Part shown: piece by piece, positions 1 to 6,304 of the stretch
How the letters are laid out: each line of letters opens with the position of its first letter
Numbering within the stretch: the stretch's first letter is position 1
Source of the DNA: Bacillota bacterium
GTDB taxonomy: Bacteria > Bacillota > Clostridia > Christensenellales > CAG-138
Assembly: GCA_023451115.1 (NCBI GenBank)
Contig: JAEXFV010000137.1
Location: forward strand, 1 to 10,503
Length of the DNA: 10,503 nt
Direction of reading: 5' to 3'
The notes under the pieces: model-generated
The model's input: only the letters and a program-made list of their open reading frames with translations
Databases searched by the model: none
Told to the model about the DNA's origin: nothing
Translations under genes and position numbers: made by a program

Positions 1-192
1 GTATTGTTGCAAGGCGATGTGATCTTCTTTGGAAAGCGTGAAGCCGTCGCTGTTATTGAGCAGCGGTTTCAGCTGTTCTCCTAAAACCAGAGTTTGCTCT
101 ATGGCAGCCCCATACTCCGGGTCCGCCTGTTTTAGCTTCGGATTCAGAGTGGAAAAGTACTCTCCCAGCCATTGGGTAAAATAGTCGATCAT
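1..192 (-). CDS. N-terminal part of an unrecognised protein (runs off the left edge)
   Basis: An open frame starts at ATG 192 and stays open for 64 codons to the window edge, so only the N-terminus is visible. A ribosome binding site (GGGAGA) lies about 7 bases upstream. The protein begins MIDYFTQWLGEYFSTLNPKL and continues with a DPEYGAAIEQ segment and a polar, mostly helical-looking stretch. There is no signal peptide or membrane segment. The pattern of an early hydrophobic helix followed by DPEY is faintly like short Clostridial proteins of the DUF6809 type, but that is a weak impression and I do not assign a function. The gene follows the rplI terminator on the same strand and probably has its own promoter, which I could not place convincingly. 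Confidence 0.6.
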   Translation of the reverse strand, partial: MIDYFTQWLGEYFSTLNPKLKQADPEYGAAIEQTLVLGEQLKPLLNNSDGFTLSKEDHIALQQY

Positions 193-377
193 GTTGATTG
201 TCTCCCTATTTAACTTGTTTCGCTTCCCAATTTTACGAAATTCGTTATCAACACCACTTTTCAATTAGTAGCGTATCTGAAACCACAAAAATCAGCAACA
301 GACGATAATCTTTATTTGCTACTCGATCTCTACTATCAATATGGTTTCACAAAAAATTTGATTTAGTAGAACGACAA
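193..377. other. AT-rich intergenic region with inverted repeats
   Basis: This stretch is clearly richer in A and T than the flanking genes and has no credible gene. It holds an 8-base inverted repeat, TGAAACCA (278-285) and TGGTTTCA (342-349), each arm followed by CACAAAAA or CAAAAA-like sequence. A short palindrome ACGAA-A-TTCGT lies at 235-245, about 45 bases upstream of the start at 192. These are plausible regulator sites or remnants, but nothing here proves a role. No -35/-10 pair with good spacing was found on the minus strand. Confidence 0.4.
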
Positions 378-400
378 AGCCGCCCATTGGGCGGCTAAAA
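371..400 (-). terminator. Probable intrinsic terminator of rplI operon
   Basis: A perfect 8-base stem AGCCGCCC (378-385) pairs with GGGCGGCT (389-396) around a 3-base loop. On the minus strand it is followed by TTTGTCGTT, a short, interrupted T tract. It sits about 60 bases after the rplI stop codon, as expected for the end of the operon. The imperfect T tract makes the call moderate. Confidence 0.6.
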
Positions 401-455
401 CGATTATCTATAGCGTATGGCCAATTTTGGCAATGCGTCCATGACAGGTTGCTTT

Positions 456-905
456 TTATTCCCCTTCCACAATTTCTACTGTGAACTTCGCCTCCACGCC
501 CTCAAACAGACGCGCGCCCACTTCCTGCGTGCCCAGTGCCTTGATGGGCTCCGCCAGGAGGATCTTTTTCTTATCCACATCCGTTCCATACTGGGCTTTG
601 AGCGCTGCTGCAATTTCCTTGGCGGTGACGGAGCCAAAAAGCTTTCCGTTTTCTCCCACCTTGGCCTTGATCTGTACCTTGACGCCGCTGAGCTTTTGCG
701 CCTGCTCCCGCGCTTCTACCCCAGCTTGGAATTTTTTATGCTGGGCCGCGGATTTGCGGAGATTTGCCGCATTGATGCTGGCTGCATCCGCAGGGGAGGC
801 CAGCTTGCGGGGCAGCAAAAAGTTGCGGGCGTAGCCGTCGCTCACTTCTACGATCTGCCCTTGCTTGCCCGTGCCTTTTACATCCTGTTCTAACAATACC
901 TTCAT
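456..905 (-). CDS. rplI: Large-subunit ribosomal protein bL9
   Basis: Ribosomal protein bL9 binds 23S rRNA near the L1 stalk base and reaches out from the large subunit; it influences frame maintenance. The 149-residue length is normal for the family. The N-terminal rRNA-binding domain (about 1-40) starts MKVLLEQDVKGTGKQGQ and contains the family signature VSDGYARNFLLPRKLA (21-36). A long connecting helix follows (about 41-75), then the C-terminal domain with GENGKLFGSVT (84-94). The ATG at 905 has an excellent AAGGAGGT ribosome binding site about 7 bases away. The gene is third in a yybS-gdpP-rplI series on one strand, a conserved Bacillota arrangement, with two stem-loops in the 117-base gap after gdpP and a terminator downstream. 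The replicative helicase gene often found next is not there. Confidence 0.98.
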   Translation of the reverse strand: MKVLLEQDVKGTGKQGQIVEVSDGYARNFLLPRKLASPADAASINAANLRKSAAQHKKFQAGVEAREQAQKLSGVKVQIKAKVGENGKLFGSVTAKEIAAALKAQYGTDVDKKKILLAEPIKALGTQEVGARLFEGVEAKFTVEIVEGE

Positions 906-931
906 AAATGAAACCTCCTTCTACTGTGGTC

Positions 932-1007
932 AAAGCAGGGGGATGCCCCTGTTTTGAGATTACGGGCTTTGCCTGAACCCCCTGGGGACTTCAAGGGCAA
1001 AGCGCCG
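932..1007 (-). other. Two stem-loops between gdpP and rplI
   Basis: Two hairpins fill the gap between the genes. The first met by transcription uses GCTTTGCC/GGCAAAGC arms (996-1003 with 966-973), extended by further pairs outside a one-base bulge and by a TGAA/TTCA inner helix. The second uses CAGGGG/CCCCTG (936-941 with 946-951) around a 4-base loop. On the minus strand the second is followed by only CTTTG, so it is a weak terminator at best. They may trim, protect or partly stop the transcript between gdpP and the highly needed rplI. Confidence 0.5.
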
Positions 1008-1022
1008 GCATACGCGTGTTGC

Positions 1023-2960
1023 CTACTGGTTCTCCTGGAAATATTGCTGCACGCTGTCTTTGAGCTTTTGCACTGCCTCCTCCATGGTGCAGTGGTAAAG
1101 CTGCGCCCCCGCCATGGTCAAATGCCCGCCGCCTCCCAGGCGCTCCAAAATAAGCTGCACGTTGATCTTGCCCAGGGATCTTCCGCTGATGGTAATAAAG
1201 GTTTCCTCATCCCCCAGCACAAAAGCCGCCTCAATGCCCCGGATGCTCACCAGCTCATCCGCTGCCTGGGCGGCAATCAACGGGATGTTCTGCATTTGAG
1301 AGCCGCACTGGGCAATGGCTACCCCCCCTGTGATCACCGTGGCGGACTTTACTACATCCACCCGGTCGGCATAGGTTTGCCGGTCGTCCTGGAACATCTG
1401 CTTCACCGCGCTGATGTCCGCCCCGTTTTTGCGCAAATACCCTGCCGCCTCAAACGTGCGCGCTCCCACGTTAAAGGCAAAATGCTTGGTGTCCAGCGTA
1501 ATGCCGGCAAGCAGGGCGCTGCACTCAAAAGCGGTGGGGCGGATGTCCTCATCAAAATACTGAAGGGTTTCCGTGACCATCTCCGCAGTGGAAGAAGCCC
1601 TGGCTTCCAGATAATTTAACGTGGCGTTGTCAATATAATCTGCGCTGCGCCTATGGTGGTCAATCAACACCAGCTTGCTGGCCCGGTCAACCAAATCCGG
1701 CGCCATAGTGGAAGCGGCCCGCTGGGTATCCACCACCACCAGCACAGAGGTGGGCCGTAGCAGCGGCCTGGCCACGTCCGGCGTAATGAACACCCCTTCA
1801 TAAGCCCGGTTCTCCTGGGCTGCCTCCAATGCCTGGCTGATGGAGGCATTGGGCTGGTCCAGCAGGATATAGGCCCGGCAACCTGCCTGGCGGGCGCAAC
1901 GCAGGACGCCCAGGGAAGCGCCGATGCAGTCCATATCCGGCTGCTTATGGCCCATGATAAATACTTCCGTGGCGTTCTCCATCAGCTGGCGCAGCGCCTT
2001 GGCAAACAACCTGGTTTTCACCCGGGACTGGCGGCTTTCCACCTGCCGCCTGCCGCCATAAAAGTTATAATTGATCCCCGCCTTTACCACGGCCTGGTCG
2101 CCGCCCCGGCCCAATGCCAGCTCCATGGCCTGGCGCGCCGCCTCGTCGGAGGCCAGCAGCCTTGCCGCCACCCCCACCGCGATGGACAGGGTTACCGCCT
2201 GCTCGGTGCCGGTGTCGATGGCATGGGCCTTTTCCAGCAAATCAAACCGGGTTTGCTCCAGCTGGGGCAAAAATTTTGCCTCAAACACCACCAGGAAGCG
2301 GCCGCTCTCATAGCGGCGGTAAATCCCCTCGATGGATTGGGCCATTTGCGCCACCAACCGTTCCACCTCGGTGAGCACCGCGTTGCGGTGGAACTGGAGA
2401 TCCGCCGTGAGCTCTTCAAAATTATCCACATAAATCAGCGCAACCCGGGGCATCTGCTCCTCGTACAGGCGGCGGTAATGCTCTACCTCCGTGCGGTCCA
2501 GCCAATATTGGAACACCAGCCTGCGGGCGCCATGGCCCCGTTCCACCGGGATATTCACCACCTGGTAAGCGCCGCCGCTGTATTCCATTACGGTGGACTG
2601 GCTGGGGAACCTGGGATTGCAGGCCTCCGGCAAATGCTTCAGGTCCCTGCCCCCATACAGGGCGTGCATGGCTTTGTTGCGCCATATAATCCGGCTCTGG
2701 TCGTCAAACACCATGCAGGGTACCCCAACGTTTGCAATGAGTTTGCCTGCTGCCGCGCTGTTTTCCGCAAACAGGTCGTCCATGGCTTGCCGCTGCGCCT
2801 TCCCCACGCTTTTGAGCCACTGCCAAGCGATGAGCCATGCTGCCAAACAACCCCCTGCCGCTACCAGCCCCCAGGTCAAGCTCTTGAGGCAAATAAGGCC
2901 GCTTAAGCCTGCCATAAGCAGGCCCAGTGGTATCAGTACGGCTTGCGGTTTCTTCTCCAT
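1023..2960 (-). CDS. gdpP: Cyclic-di-AMP phosphodiesterase, GdpP/YybT family
   Basis: GdpP hydrolyses the second messenger c-di-AMP to pApA at the membrane, which affects potassium and osmolyte uptake, cell-wall stress and beta-lactam tolerance in Bacillota. The 645 residues match the family length (about 650-660). Two N-terminal membrane helices lie near 7-25 and 30-48. A PAS-like domain follows (about 70-160), then a degenerate GGDEF domain (about 170-300, with GRGGDQA at 285-290 in place of the catalytic signature). The DHH domain has GHKQPDMDCIG (337-347; H338, D342, D344), D411 in VVVDT and IDHHRR (433-438). DHHA1 carries GGGGH (609-613). All visible metal-binding motifs are intact. The ATG at 2960 is the only likely start because an in-frame TGA lies three codons upstream; its binding site is weak (GGAGTGGGGG). 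It lies 82 bases after the yybS-like gene. Confidence 0.95.
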   Translation of the reverse strand: MEKKPQAVLIPLGLLMAGLSGLICLKSLTWGLVAAGGCLAAWLIAWQWLKSVGKAQRQAMDDLFAENSAAAGKLIANVGVPCMVFDDQSRIIWRNKAMHALYGGRDLKHLPEACNPRFPSQSTVMEYSGGAYQVVNIPVERGHGARRLVFQYWLDRTEVEHYRRLYEEQMPRVALIYVDNFEELTADLQFHRNAVLTEVERLVAQMAQSIEGIYRRYESGRFLVVFEAKFLPQLEQTRFDLLEKAHAIDTGTEQAVTLSIAVGVAARLLASDEAARQAMELALGRGGDQAVVKAGINYNFYGGRRQVESRQSRVKTRLFAKALRQLMENATEVFIMGHKQPDMDCIGASLGVLRCARQAGCRAYILLDQPNASISQALEAAQENRAYEGVFITPDVARPLLRPTSVLVVVDTQRAASTMAPDLVDRASKLVLIDHHRRSADYIDNATLNYLEARASSTAEMVTETLQYFDEDIRPTAFECSALLAGITLDTKHFAFNVGARTFEAAGYLRKNGADISAVKQMFQDDRQTYADRVDVVKSATVITGGVAIAQCGSQMQNIPLIAAQAADELVSIRGIEAAFVLGDEETFITISGRSLGKINVQLILERLGGGGHLTMAGAQLYHCTMEEAVQKLKDSVQQYFQENQ

Positions 2961-3042
2961 GATGCTTCAACCCCCACTCCAACATCCCGGCCAGGGTTAC
3001 CCTTTCCCCCAATGGGGCGTAAACCTCCCGCCCAGGCCGTCA

Positions 3043-3993
3043 CTACGCCTGGGGCCTGTTTGTGATGCGCTTTCTCAGCTGCAAAAGCTGCTCTGCAAAT
3101 CCCAGCACCGTAACCGAAAGGATGCTGTACGGGATCAGCAGCAAAAATATCACCACCAATGCGCCTATGGTGAGGCAGCCGGACCGGCGCATCCGCATGA
3201 GGAAGTCCGTCAGGCAAAGCCCCTGCACCAGGAAGGGCGCCCCAATCACAACAATGCAGGCGGGCGCCACCGCATCCATAGCGGGCACGTCCAGCCAAGT
3301 GCACACCAACAGCCCTGCCGCCAAAGTGGCCATGCCGGCCACGGCGCTTTTGGGCACCCGCCACAGGCAAAAGGGGGCCATGGGTTTGAGATCCGCTCCG
3401 CGCCTGCGGCTAAGCCCTTTGCAGCACAGCAGGCTGATTAGCCCGGTAAACGCTCCAAACACGCAAATGATGGCGGGCATCACAAAGGGCACGCTGGCGG
3501 CCAATTGCCGGCCTGCCTGCTCCAGCAAAGCAGCGTCTATGCCTCCTATCATTTGGCCTTGCACGGCCTGGGCCTGCTGCACCATCATTTCCCCAATCTG
3601 CCGGAACGTTTCCTGTATCCCGGCATATGCGTTGCGGCCTGCCAGGATATCCGGCAGGCATAACAGGCAAAACAGCCCTGCCGCGTGTAACCCCGCCGTA
3701 TACAGGGCCGCGTCAAAATAGCTTTTTTTACGCCGCAGCATAAACGCCAGGCATACCGCCCCAGGCACTACCACCCCAAGGGCCCACAAGGCGCTCAAGC
3801 CACCCATGCCGTACAGCGCGGCTGCAAATACAGCCGCCCCCAGCAACAGCCTGCCCCAACAGCCCGCTACCCCCAGGTAAGCCAGGAACCCTGGCGCCAC
3901 CGCAAAGATAATTGGGAGCAACCCTCCCAGAGCGCATCCCAGGCCGATGAGGATGGATTGCCACCAGCCCGGACGCCGAAGTTTATTTTCCAA
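3043..3993 (-). CDS. yybS: YybS-family (DUF2232) multi-pass membrane protein
   Basis: This 316-residue protein is mostly hydrophobic, with about eight predicted membrane segments, among them residues near 12-40, 45-62, 63-85, 95-115, 168-190, 215-232, 243-262 and 270-295. A conserved-looking GLGCALGGLLPIIFA stretch sits near the N-terminus. Proteins of the DUF2232/YybS family are encoded directly upstream of gdpP and rplI in many Bacillota, and both the position and the topology fit. The biochemical role of the family is not established; a substrate-binding (S-component-like) transporter role has been suggested from topology only. The start is TTG at 3993, preceded by AAGGAG at a spacing of about 7. 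A promoter and a leader hairpin precede it. The assignment is by context and topology, so the symbol is less certain than for gdpP. Confidence 0.8.
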   Translation of the reverse strand: MENKLRRPGWWQSILIGLGCALGGLLPIIFAVAPGFLAYLGVAGCWGRLLLGAAVFAAALYGMGGLSALWALGVVVPGAVCLAFMLRRKKSYFDAALYTAGLHAAGLFCLLCLPDILAGRNAYAGIQETFRQIGEMMVQQAQAVQGQMIGGIDAALLEQAGRQLAASVPFVMPAIICVFGAFTGLISLLCCKGLSRRRGADLKPMAPFCLWRVPKSAVAGMATLAAGLLVCTWLDVPAMDAVAPACIVVIGAPFLVQGLCLTDFLMRMRRSGCLTIGALVVIFLLLIPYSILSVTVLGFAEQLLQLRKRITNRPQA

Positions 3994-4008
3994 TCCTGTT
4001 CTCCTTTA

Positions 4009-4045
4009 CAGAAAACCCATTCCCCTTACCATGGGTGGATTTCTG
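4009..4045 (-). promoter_or_regulatory. Leader hairpin abutting the yybS ribosome binding site
   Basis: The mRNA leader can form a 12-base-pair hairpin: CAGAAA (4045-4040) pairs with TTTCTG (4014-4009), and ACCCAT (4036-4031) with ATGGGT (4020-4015). There is a 3-base bulge and a 10-base loop. Its 3' arm ends one base before the AAAGGAG binding site (4007-4001). It could modulate ribosome access or protect the 5' end. No known riboswitch class is recognised. Confidence 0.45.
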
Positions 4046-4110
4046 GAATTTCAGCAAGGTGGAGCGCACAAAGCCAAGGCCCTGGCCGCCTTACCTGCCT
4101 TATGTTCAAT

Positions 4111-4139
4111 ATTTTACGTTGTGGCCTATGGAAAGTCAA
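4111..4139 (-). promoter_or_regulatory. Sigma-A promoter of the yybS-gdpP-rplI operon
   Basis: On the minus strand TTGACT (-35, 4139-4134) and TAAAAT (-10, 4116-4111) are separated by exactly 17 bases. Each box matches the consensus at five of six positions. Transcription would start near 4104, giving a leader of roughly 110 bases before the TTG start of yybS. The promoter lies just after the terminator of the upstream signal peptidase operon, so operon A is an independent unit. Confidence 0.75.
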
Positions 4140-4160
4140 ACCGGGGAAAGGGCTGTGGGG

Positions 4161-4189
4161 AAAAAAAACAGGGAAGCTTTTTGCTCCCC
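4161..4189 (-). terminator. Intrinsic terminator of the signal peptidase operon
   Basis: On the minus strand GGGGAGC (4189-4183) pairs with GCTTCCC (4177-4171) through seven pairs including one G-U, with an AAAAA loop. A TG and then eight consecutive T follow (4168-4161). This is a textbook rho-independent terminator, about 45 bases after the last lepB stop codon. A smaller hairpin GGCCAA/TTGGCC (4204-4219) precedes it. Confidence 0.9.
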
Positions 4190-4232
4190 TCCTCCCATCA
4201 GCGGGCCAATCCTTTGGCCGCCGCCTCCGGCG

Positions 4233-4802
4233 CTACACAAACAGGTTAATCCTGTCCAGGGGCGCCACCCGCAGCCGCACAATGCCGTCCAAAGAGGAAA
4301 GCGGGATGCAACCCAAAGCGGGATCCCGGCTGTCAAAACTTTCCGCCCGGTTATCCCCCAGCACGAACACGCTGCCCTCAGGCACCACCAACGCCGCCAT
4401 TTCCCCCTGGGCTGCGGGCACATAGCTGCCTTCGTCCAGAGCCCGGCCATCCACATACACGACGCCAGCCTCCAGCTCCACCGTTTCCCCAGCAAAGGCG
4501 ATCACCCGTTTGATCAGTTCCTCCCCTGTGGCGGGGTGGGGGAAAATCACCATATCTCCCCGATTTGGGGTTTTGACGTACATGGCCAGCCGGTCGATCA
4601 GCAGCACTTCCCCCTGCTGCAACGTGGGCTCCATAGATGCCCCCTGCACGCGCACCGGCTGCAGCAACAGCAAAAATACCGCCGCAATCACCACCGCCGC
4701 CTGTACCAGGATAAAGGCCCAGGCCCAGGCTGCCTGCCTGCGGTATTCCCTCTGCTTGCCGCTGGAGCGCAAGCCCGGGGTTTGTTCCTGCTGCGCCCTC
4801 AT
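4233..4802 (-). CDS. lepB: Signal peptidase I, third copy
   Basis: Type I signal peptidase cleaves signal peptides from exported proteins on the outer face of the membrane with a Ser-Lys dyad. The 189-residue protein has a basic cytosolic tail (1-25), a single membrane helix (about 26-47) and the catalytic serine in GASMEPTL (S56). The catalytic lysine lies in LIKRVIAFAGE (K98), and box E is GDNRAESFDSRDP (149-161). The start at ATG 4802 is chosen because it overlaps the previous stop in an ATGA arrangement (4802-4799), implying translational coupling; an upstream ATG at 4856 would lie deep inside the previous gene. Its own binding site is weak. Its N-terminus and middle differ from the two neighbouring copies, so it is the more distant paralogue. 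A strong terminator follows. Confidence 0.93.
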   Translation of the reverse strand: MRAQQEQTPGLRSSGKQREYRRQAAWAWAFILVQAAVVIAAVFLLLLQPVRVQGASMEPTLQQGEVLLIDRLAMYVKTPNRGDMVIFPHPATGEELIKRVIAFAGETVELEAGVVYVDGRALDEGSYVPAAQGEMAALVVPEGSVFVLGDNRAESFDSRDPALGCIPLSSLDGIVRLRVAPLDRINLFV

Positions 4803-5413
4803 CGGTAATCTTCGTGGGGGATGACCCGGGCATCGGAAAGGGGCCATACGACCCACGCGGCCCGGCCGGACACCTTTTCATAGGGGATACTGCCCACCTC
4901 GGGAGCCCGGCTGTCCTGGCTGCGGTTGCGGTTATCCCCCATGACGAACACGCTCTTTTCCGGCACCACCACCGGCTCCATATCCCCATAGATGATGTCG
5001 TCCCAATAGGCGCTTTCGTCCAGGGGCTCTCCATCGATATACACGATGCCGTAGACGATCTCCACCGTTTCCCCCGGCAGGCCAATCACCCGCTTCACGC
5101 AGCTTTCGGTATACCCGGGATAGTAACAAATGATGATATCCCCCCGTTGCGGCGGGTGGAAGCAATAACTGAGTTTTTCCACCACCATACGCTCGTTGTG
5201 GAGAAGCGTCGGCGTCATAGACGGGCCATCCACCCGGATGGGCTCCCCAATCACCAGCCGGATGGCCAGCAATACCACCACCACCGTCACTAGGTACAGA
5301 AAAAAATCCACGTTATCCTTGCGGCGGCAGTCCGGGTCCTTTTTATGCAGTTGTTCCGCCTGGGCGCAAAGGGCGTTATACTCCTTTTTGCTCACACCGT
5401 CAGGCCTGTTCAT
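4799..5413 (-). CDS. lepB: Signal peptidase I, second copy
   Basis: This 204-residue signal peptidase has a cytosolic N-terminal segment (1-34) with KKEYNALC and DPDCRRK, followed by one membrane helix (about 35-55). The catalytic serine is in GPSMTPTL (S65) and the catalytic lysine in SCVKRVIGLPGE (K107). Box E is GDNRNRSQDSRAPEVG (159-174), and the C-terminus is the usual hydrophobic strand RAAWVVWPL. All motifs of an active enzyme are present. The ATG at 5413 has GGGAGG at a spacing of about 7; another ATG four bases upstream is out of frame. It is colinear with the first copy through the catalytic region (S65 and K107 in both), which points to a fairly recent duplication. Its stop overlaps the start of the third copy by four bases. 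Confidence 0.95.
   Translation of the reverse strand: MNRPDGVSKKEYNALCAQAEQLHKKDPDCRRKDNVDFFLYLVTVVVVLLAIRLVIGEPIRVDGPSMTPTLLHNERMVVEKLSYCFHPPQRGDIIICYYPGYTESCVKRVIGLPGETVEIVYGIVYIDGEPLDESAYWDDIIYGDMEPVVVPEKSVFVMGDNRNRSQDSRAPEVGSIPYEKVSGRAAWVVWPLSDARVIPHEDYR
5055..5089. repeat. 35-base exact match to 5752-5786 (lepB copy 2)
   Basis: This stretch is identical, base for base, to 5752-5786 in the first signal peptidase gene. It encodes the conserved VIGLPGETVEIV region after the catalytic lysine. A second exact match of 22 bases is 5316-5337 against 6013-6034, encoding the PDCRRK segment. Perfect identity including third codon positions, amid more diverged flanks, fits duplication with possible gene conversion. 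Confidence 0.85.
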
Positions 5414-5417
5414 TCAT

Positions 5418-6110
5418 TCACCTCCCGGGCGCATGATTTCGCCCGCAATACAAAAGAGCCCTTTTGAGCCTCTTTGCTTTTGTTTTATCCCTGCCCATCC
5501 GGGTAGGGGTTATGCCACAGCGCCTCCCGCGCTTCCCATGGCCACCAAACGGCCAGCACCCTGCCCACCAAAGCGGAATAGGGCCTACATCCGGGTCCCG
5601 GCTGTCCACGCTGCCGCCTGTCCGCCGGTTGTCCCCCATGACAAACAGCGCGTTTTGCGGCACGGTGACGGCCTGCATATCCCCCTGGGTGATACCGGGC
5701 CAATAAGCGTCTTCCTCTAAAGGGGCTCCGTCAATATACACCACGCCATACACGATCTCCACCGTTTCCCCCGGCAGGCCAATCACTCGTTTTACATAGT
5801 TCTTCCATTCTCCGGGATAATGGCAGATGACGATCTCCCCCCGCTGCGGCGTCCGAAAGCAGTAACTGACCTTTTCTACCGCCAAGCGTTCCCCCTCCGC
5901 CAAAGTGGGAGACATCGAGGAGCCGTCTACCCAGATGGGCTCCGCCACCACCAGCCGCACCGCAAGCAGCAGCGTTACCACTACAACCACATACACCAGA
6001 AAATCCGCAGCCTCCTTGCGGCGGCAGTCCGGGTGCTTGCTGTGCAAAGCCTGTGCCCTTTGGCACAACGCCCGGTACTCCTTCGGGCCCATCCCCGCCG
6101 GGCGGCTCAT
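5418..6110 (-). CDS. lepB: Signal peptidase I, first copy, with frameshifted C-terminus
   Basis: The first of three tandem signal peptidases. It has the same cytosolic segment as copy two (GPKEYRALC, HPDCRRK, residues 8-32) and a membrane helix (about 36-56). The catalytic serine is in GSSMSPTL (S65), the catalytic lysine in NYVKRVIGLPGE (K107), and box E is GDNRRTGGSVDSRDPDVG (159-176). After G176 the frame changes. The read frame gives a basic, unrelated tail to residue 230, whereas the alternative frame gives the expected family C-terminus, ending at TAA 5485-5487. A net loss of one base (for example a 7-base deletion) near 5577-5585 explains this. The intact gene would span 5485-6110 and encode about 210 residues. 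ATG 6110 overlaps the DUF951 stop in an ATGA arrangement. Whether the product is active, or the shift is a sequence error, is open. Confidence 0.8.
   Translation of the reverse strand: MSRPAGMGPKEYRALCQRAQALHSKHPDCRRKEAADFLVYVVVVVTLLLAVRLVVAEPIWVDGSSMSPTLAEGERLAVEKVSYCFRTPQRGEIVICHYPGEWKNYVKRVIGLPGETVEIVYGVVYIDGAPLEEDAYWPGITQGDMQAVTVPQNALFVMGDNRRTGGSVDSRDPDVGPIPLWWAGCWPFGGHGKRGRRCGITPTRMGRDKTKAKRLKRALLYCGRNHAPGR
5485..5580 (-). pseudogene. Out-of-frame original C-terminus of lepB copy 1
   Basis: Reading from 5580 in the frame one base off the main one gives 31 residues, YSALVGRVLAVWWPWEARE and then LWHNPYPDGQG, before TAA. This aligns with the C-terminus of copy two (YEKVSGRAAWVVWPL onward) and is the final beta-strand region of the enzyme family. 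Its good match shows that the frame was broken recently, or only in the sequence record. Confidence 0.8.
5752..5786. repeat. 35-base exact match to 5055-5089 (lepB copy 1)
   Basis: Partner of the identical segment in the second signal peptidase gene, 697 bases away in the same orientation. Recombination between the two would delete about one gene length and fuse the paralogues. Confidence 0.85.
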
Positions 6111-6304
6111 GGCTCCCCTGCAGGGCCCAGGTTTTTCTTGGCCCGTTTGACGAACTCACCCCGGTCCAGCATCACAATCCGGCCGCACTGGAGGCATTTG
6201 ATCTTTACATCCGCCCCCACGCGGATAATGGCCCACTCGTTTGCGCCGCAGGCATGGGGCTTGCGCATCTGCACCCGGTCTCCCAGGTCAAACTGCTCGA
6301 TCAC
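6107..6304 (-). CDS. DUF951 family small zinc-ribbon-like protein
   Basis: This 65-residue protein belongs to the DUF951 family (YyzM-like in Bacillus), whose function is unknown. It shows the family pattern LGDRVQMRKPHACGANEW (7-24), then VGADVKIKCLQCGR (29-42) and a basic C-terminus. C19, C37 and C40 suggest metal binding or a small beta-barrel that binds nucleic acid; that is inference. The start is GTG at 6304, with AAGGAGG eight bases upstream inside the end of the mechanosensitive channel gene, so the two genes overlap by 17 bases. An ATG further upstream would add a non-family extension. The pairing of an MscS-type channel gene with DUF951 is common in Bacillota. Confidence 0.88.
   Translation of the reverse strand: MIEQFDLGDRVQMRKPHACGANEWAIIRVGADVKIKCLQCGRIVMLDRGEFVKRAKKNLGPAGEP

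Noticed and set aside
1947..2906. A 319-codon open frame on the plus strand opposite gdpP
   Set aside because: It lies wholly antisense to a well-supported gene with intact motifs, and its protein is low in recognisable structure. It is a by-product of GC-rich codon use.
3994..4110. A c-di-AMP riboswitch before yybS-gdpP
   Set aside because: The leader is too short and lacks the conserved core of that class; only one hairpin is visible.
3947..4425. Plus-strand frames across the gap between yybS and lepB copy 3
   Set aside because: They run antisense to real genes, terminator and promoter, and have no supported start.
4803..4856. An upstream ATG for lepB copy 3 giving 207 residues
   Set aside because: It lies inside the coding end of copy 2 and lacks a binding site; the ATGA overlap at 4799-4802 is the natural start.
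5418..5484. The basic C-terminal tail of lepB copy 1 as a genuine new domain
   Set aside because: The tail matches no signal peptidase, while the alternative frame gives the expected family ending. The tail is best explained by a frameshift.
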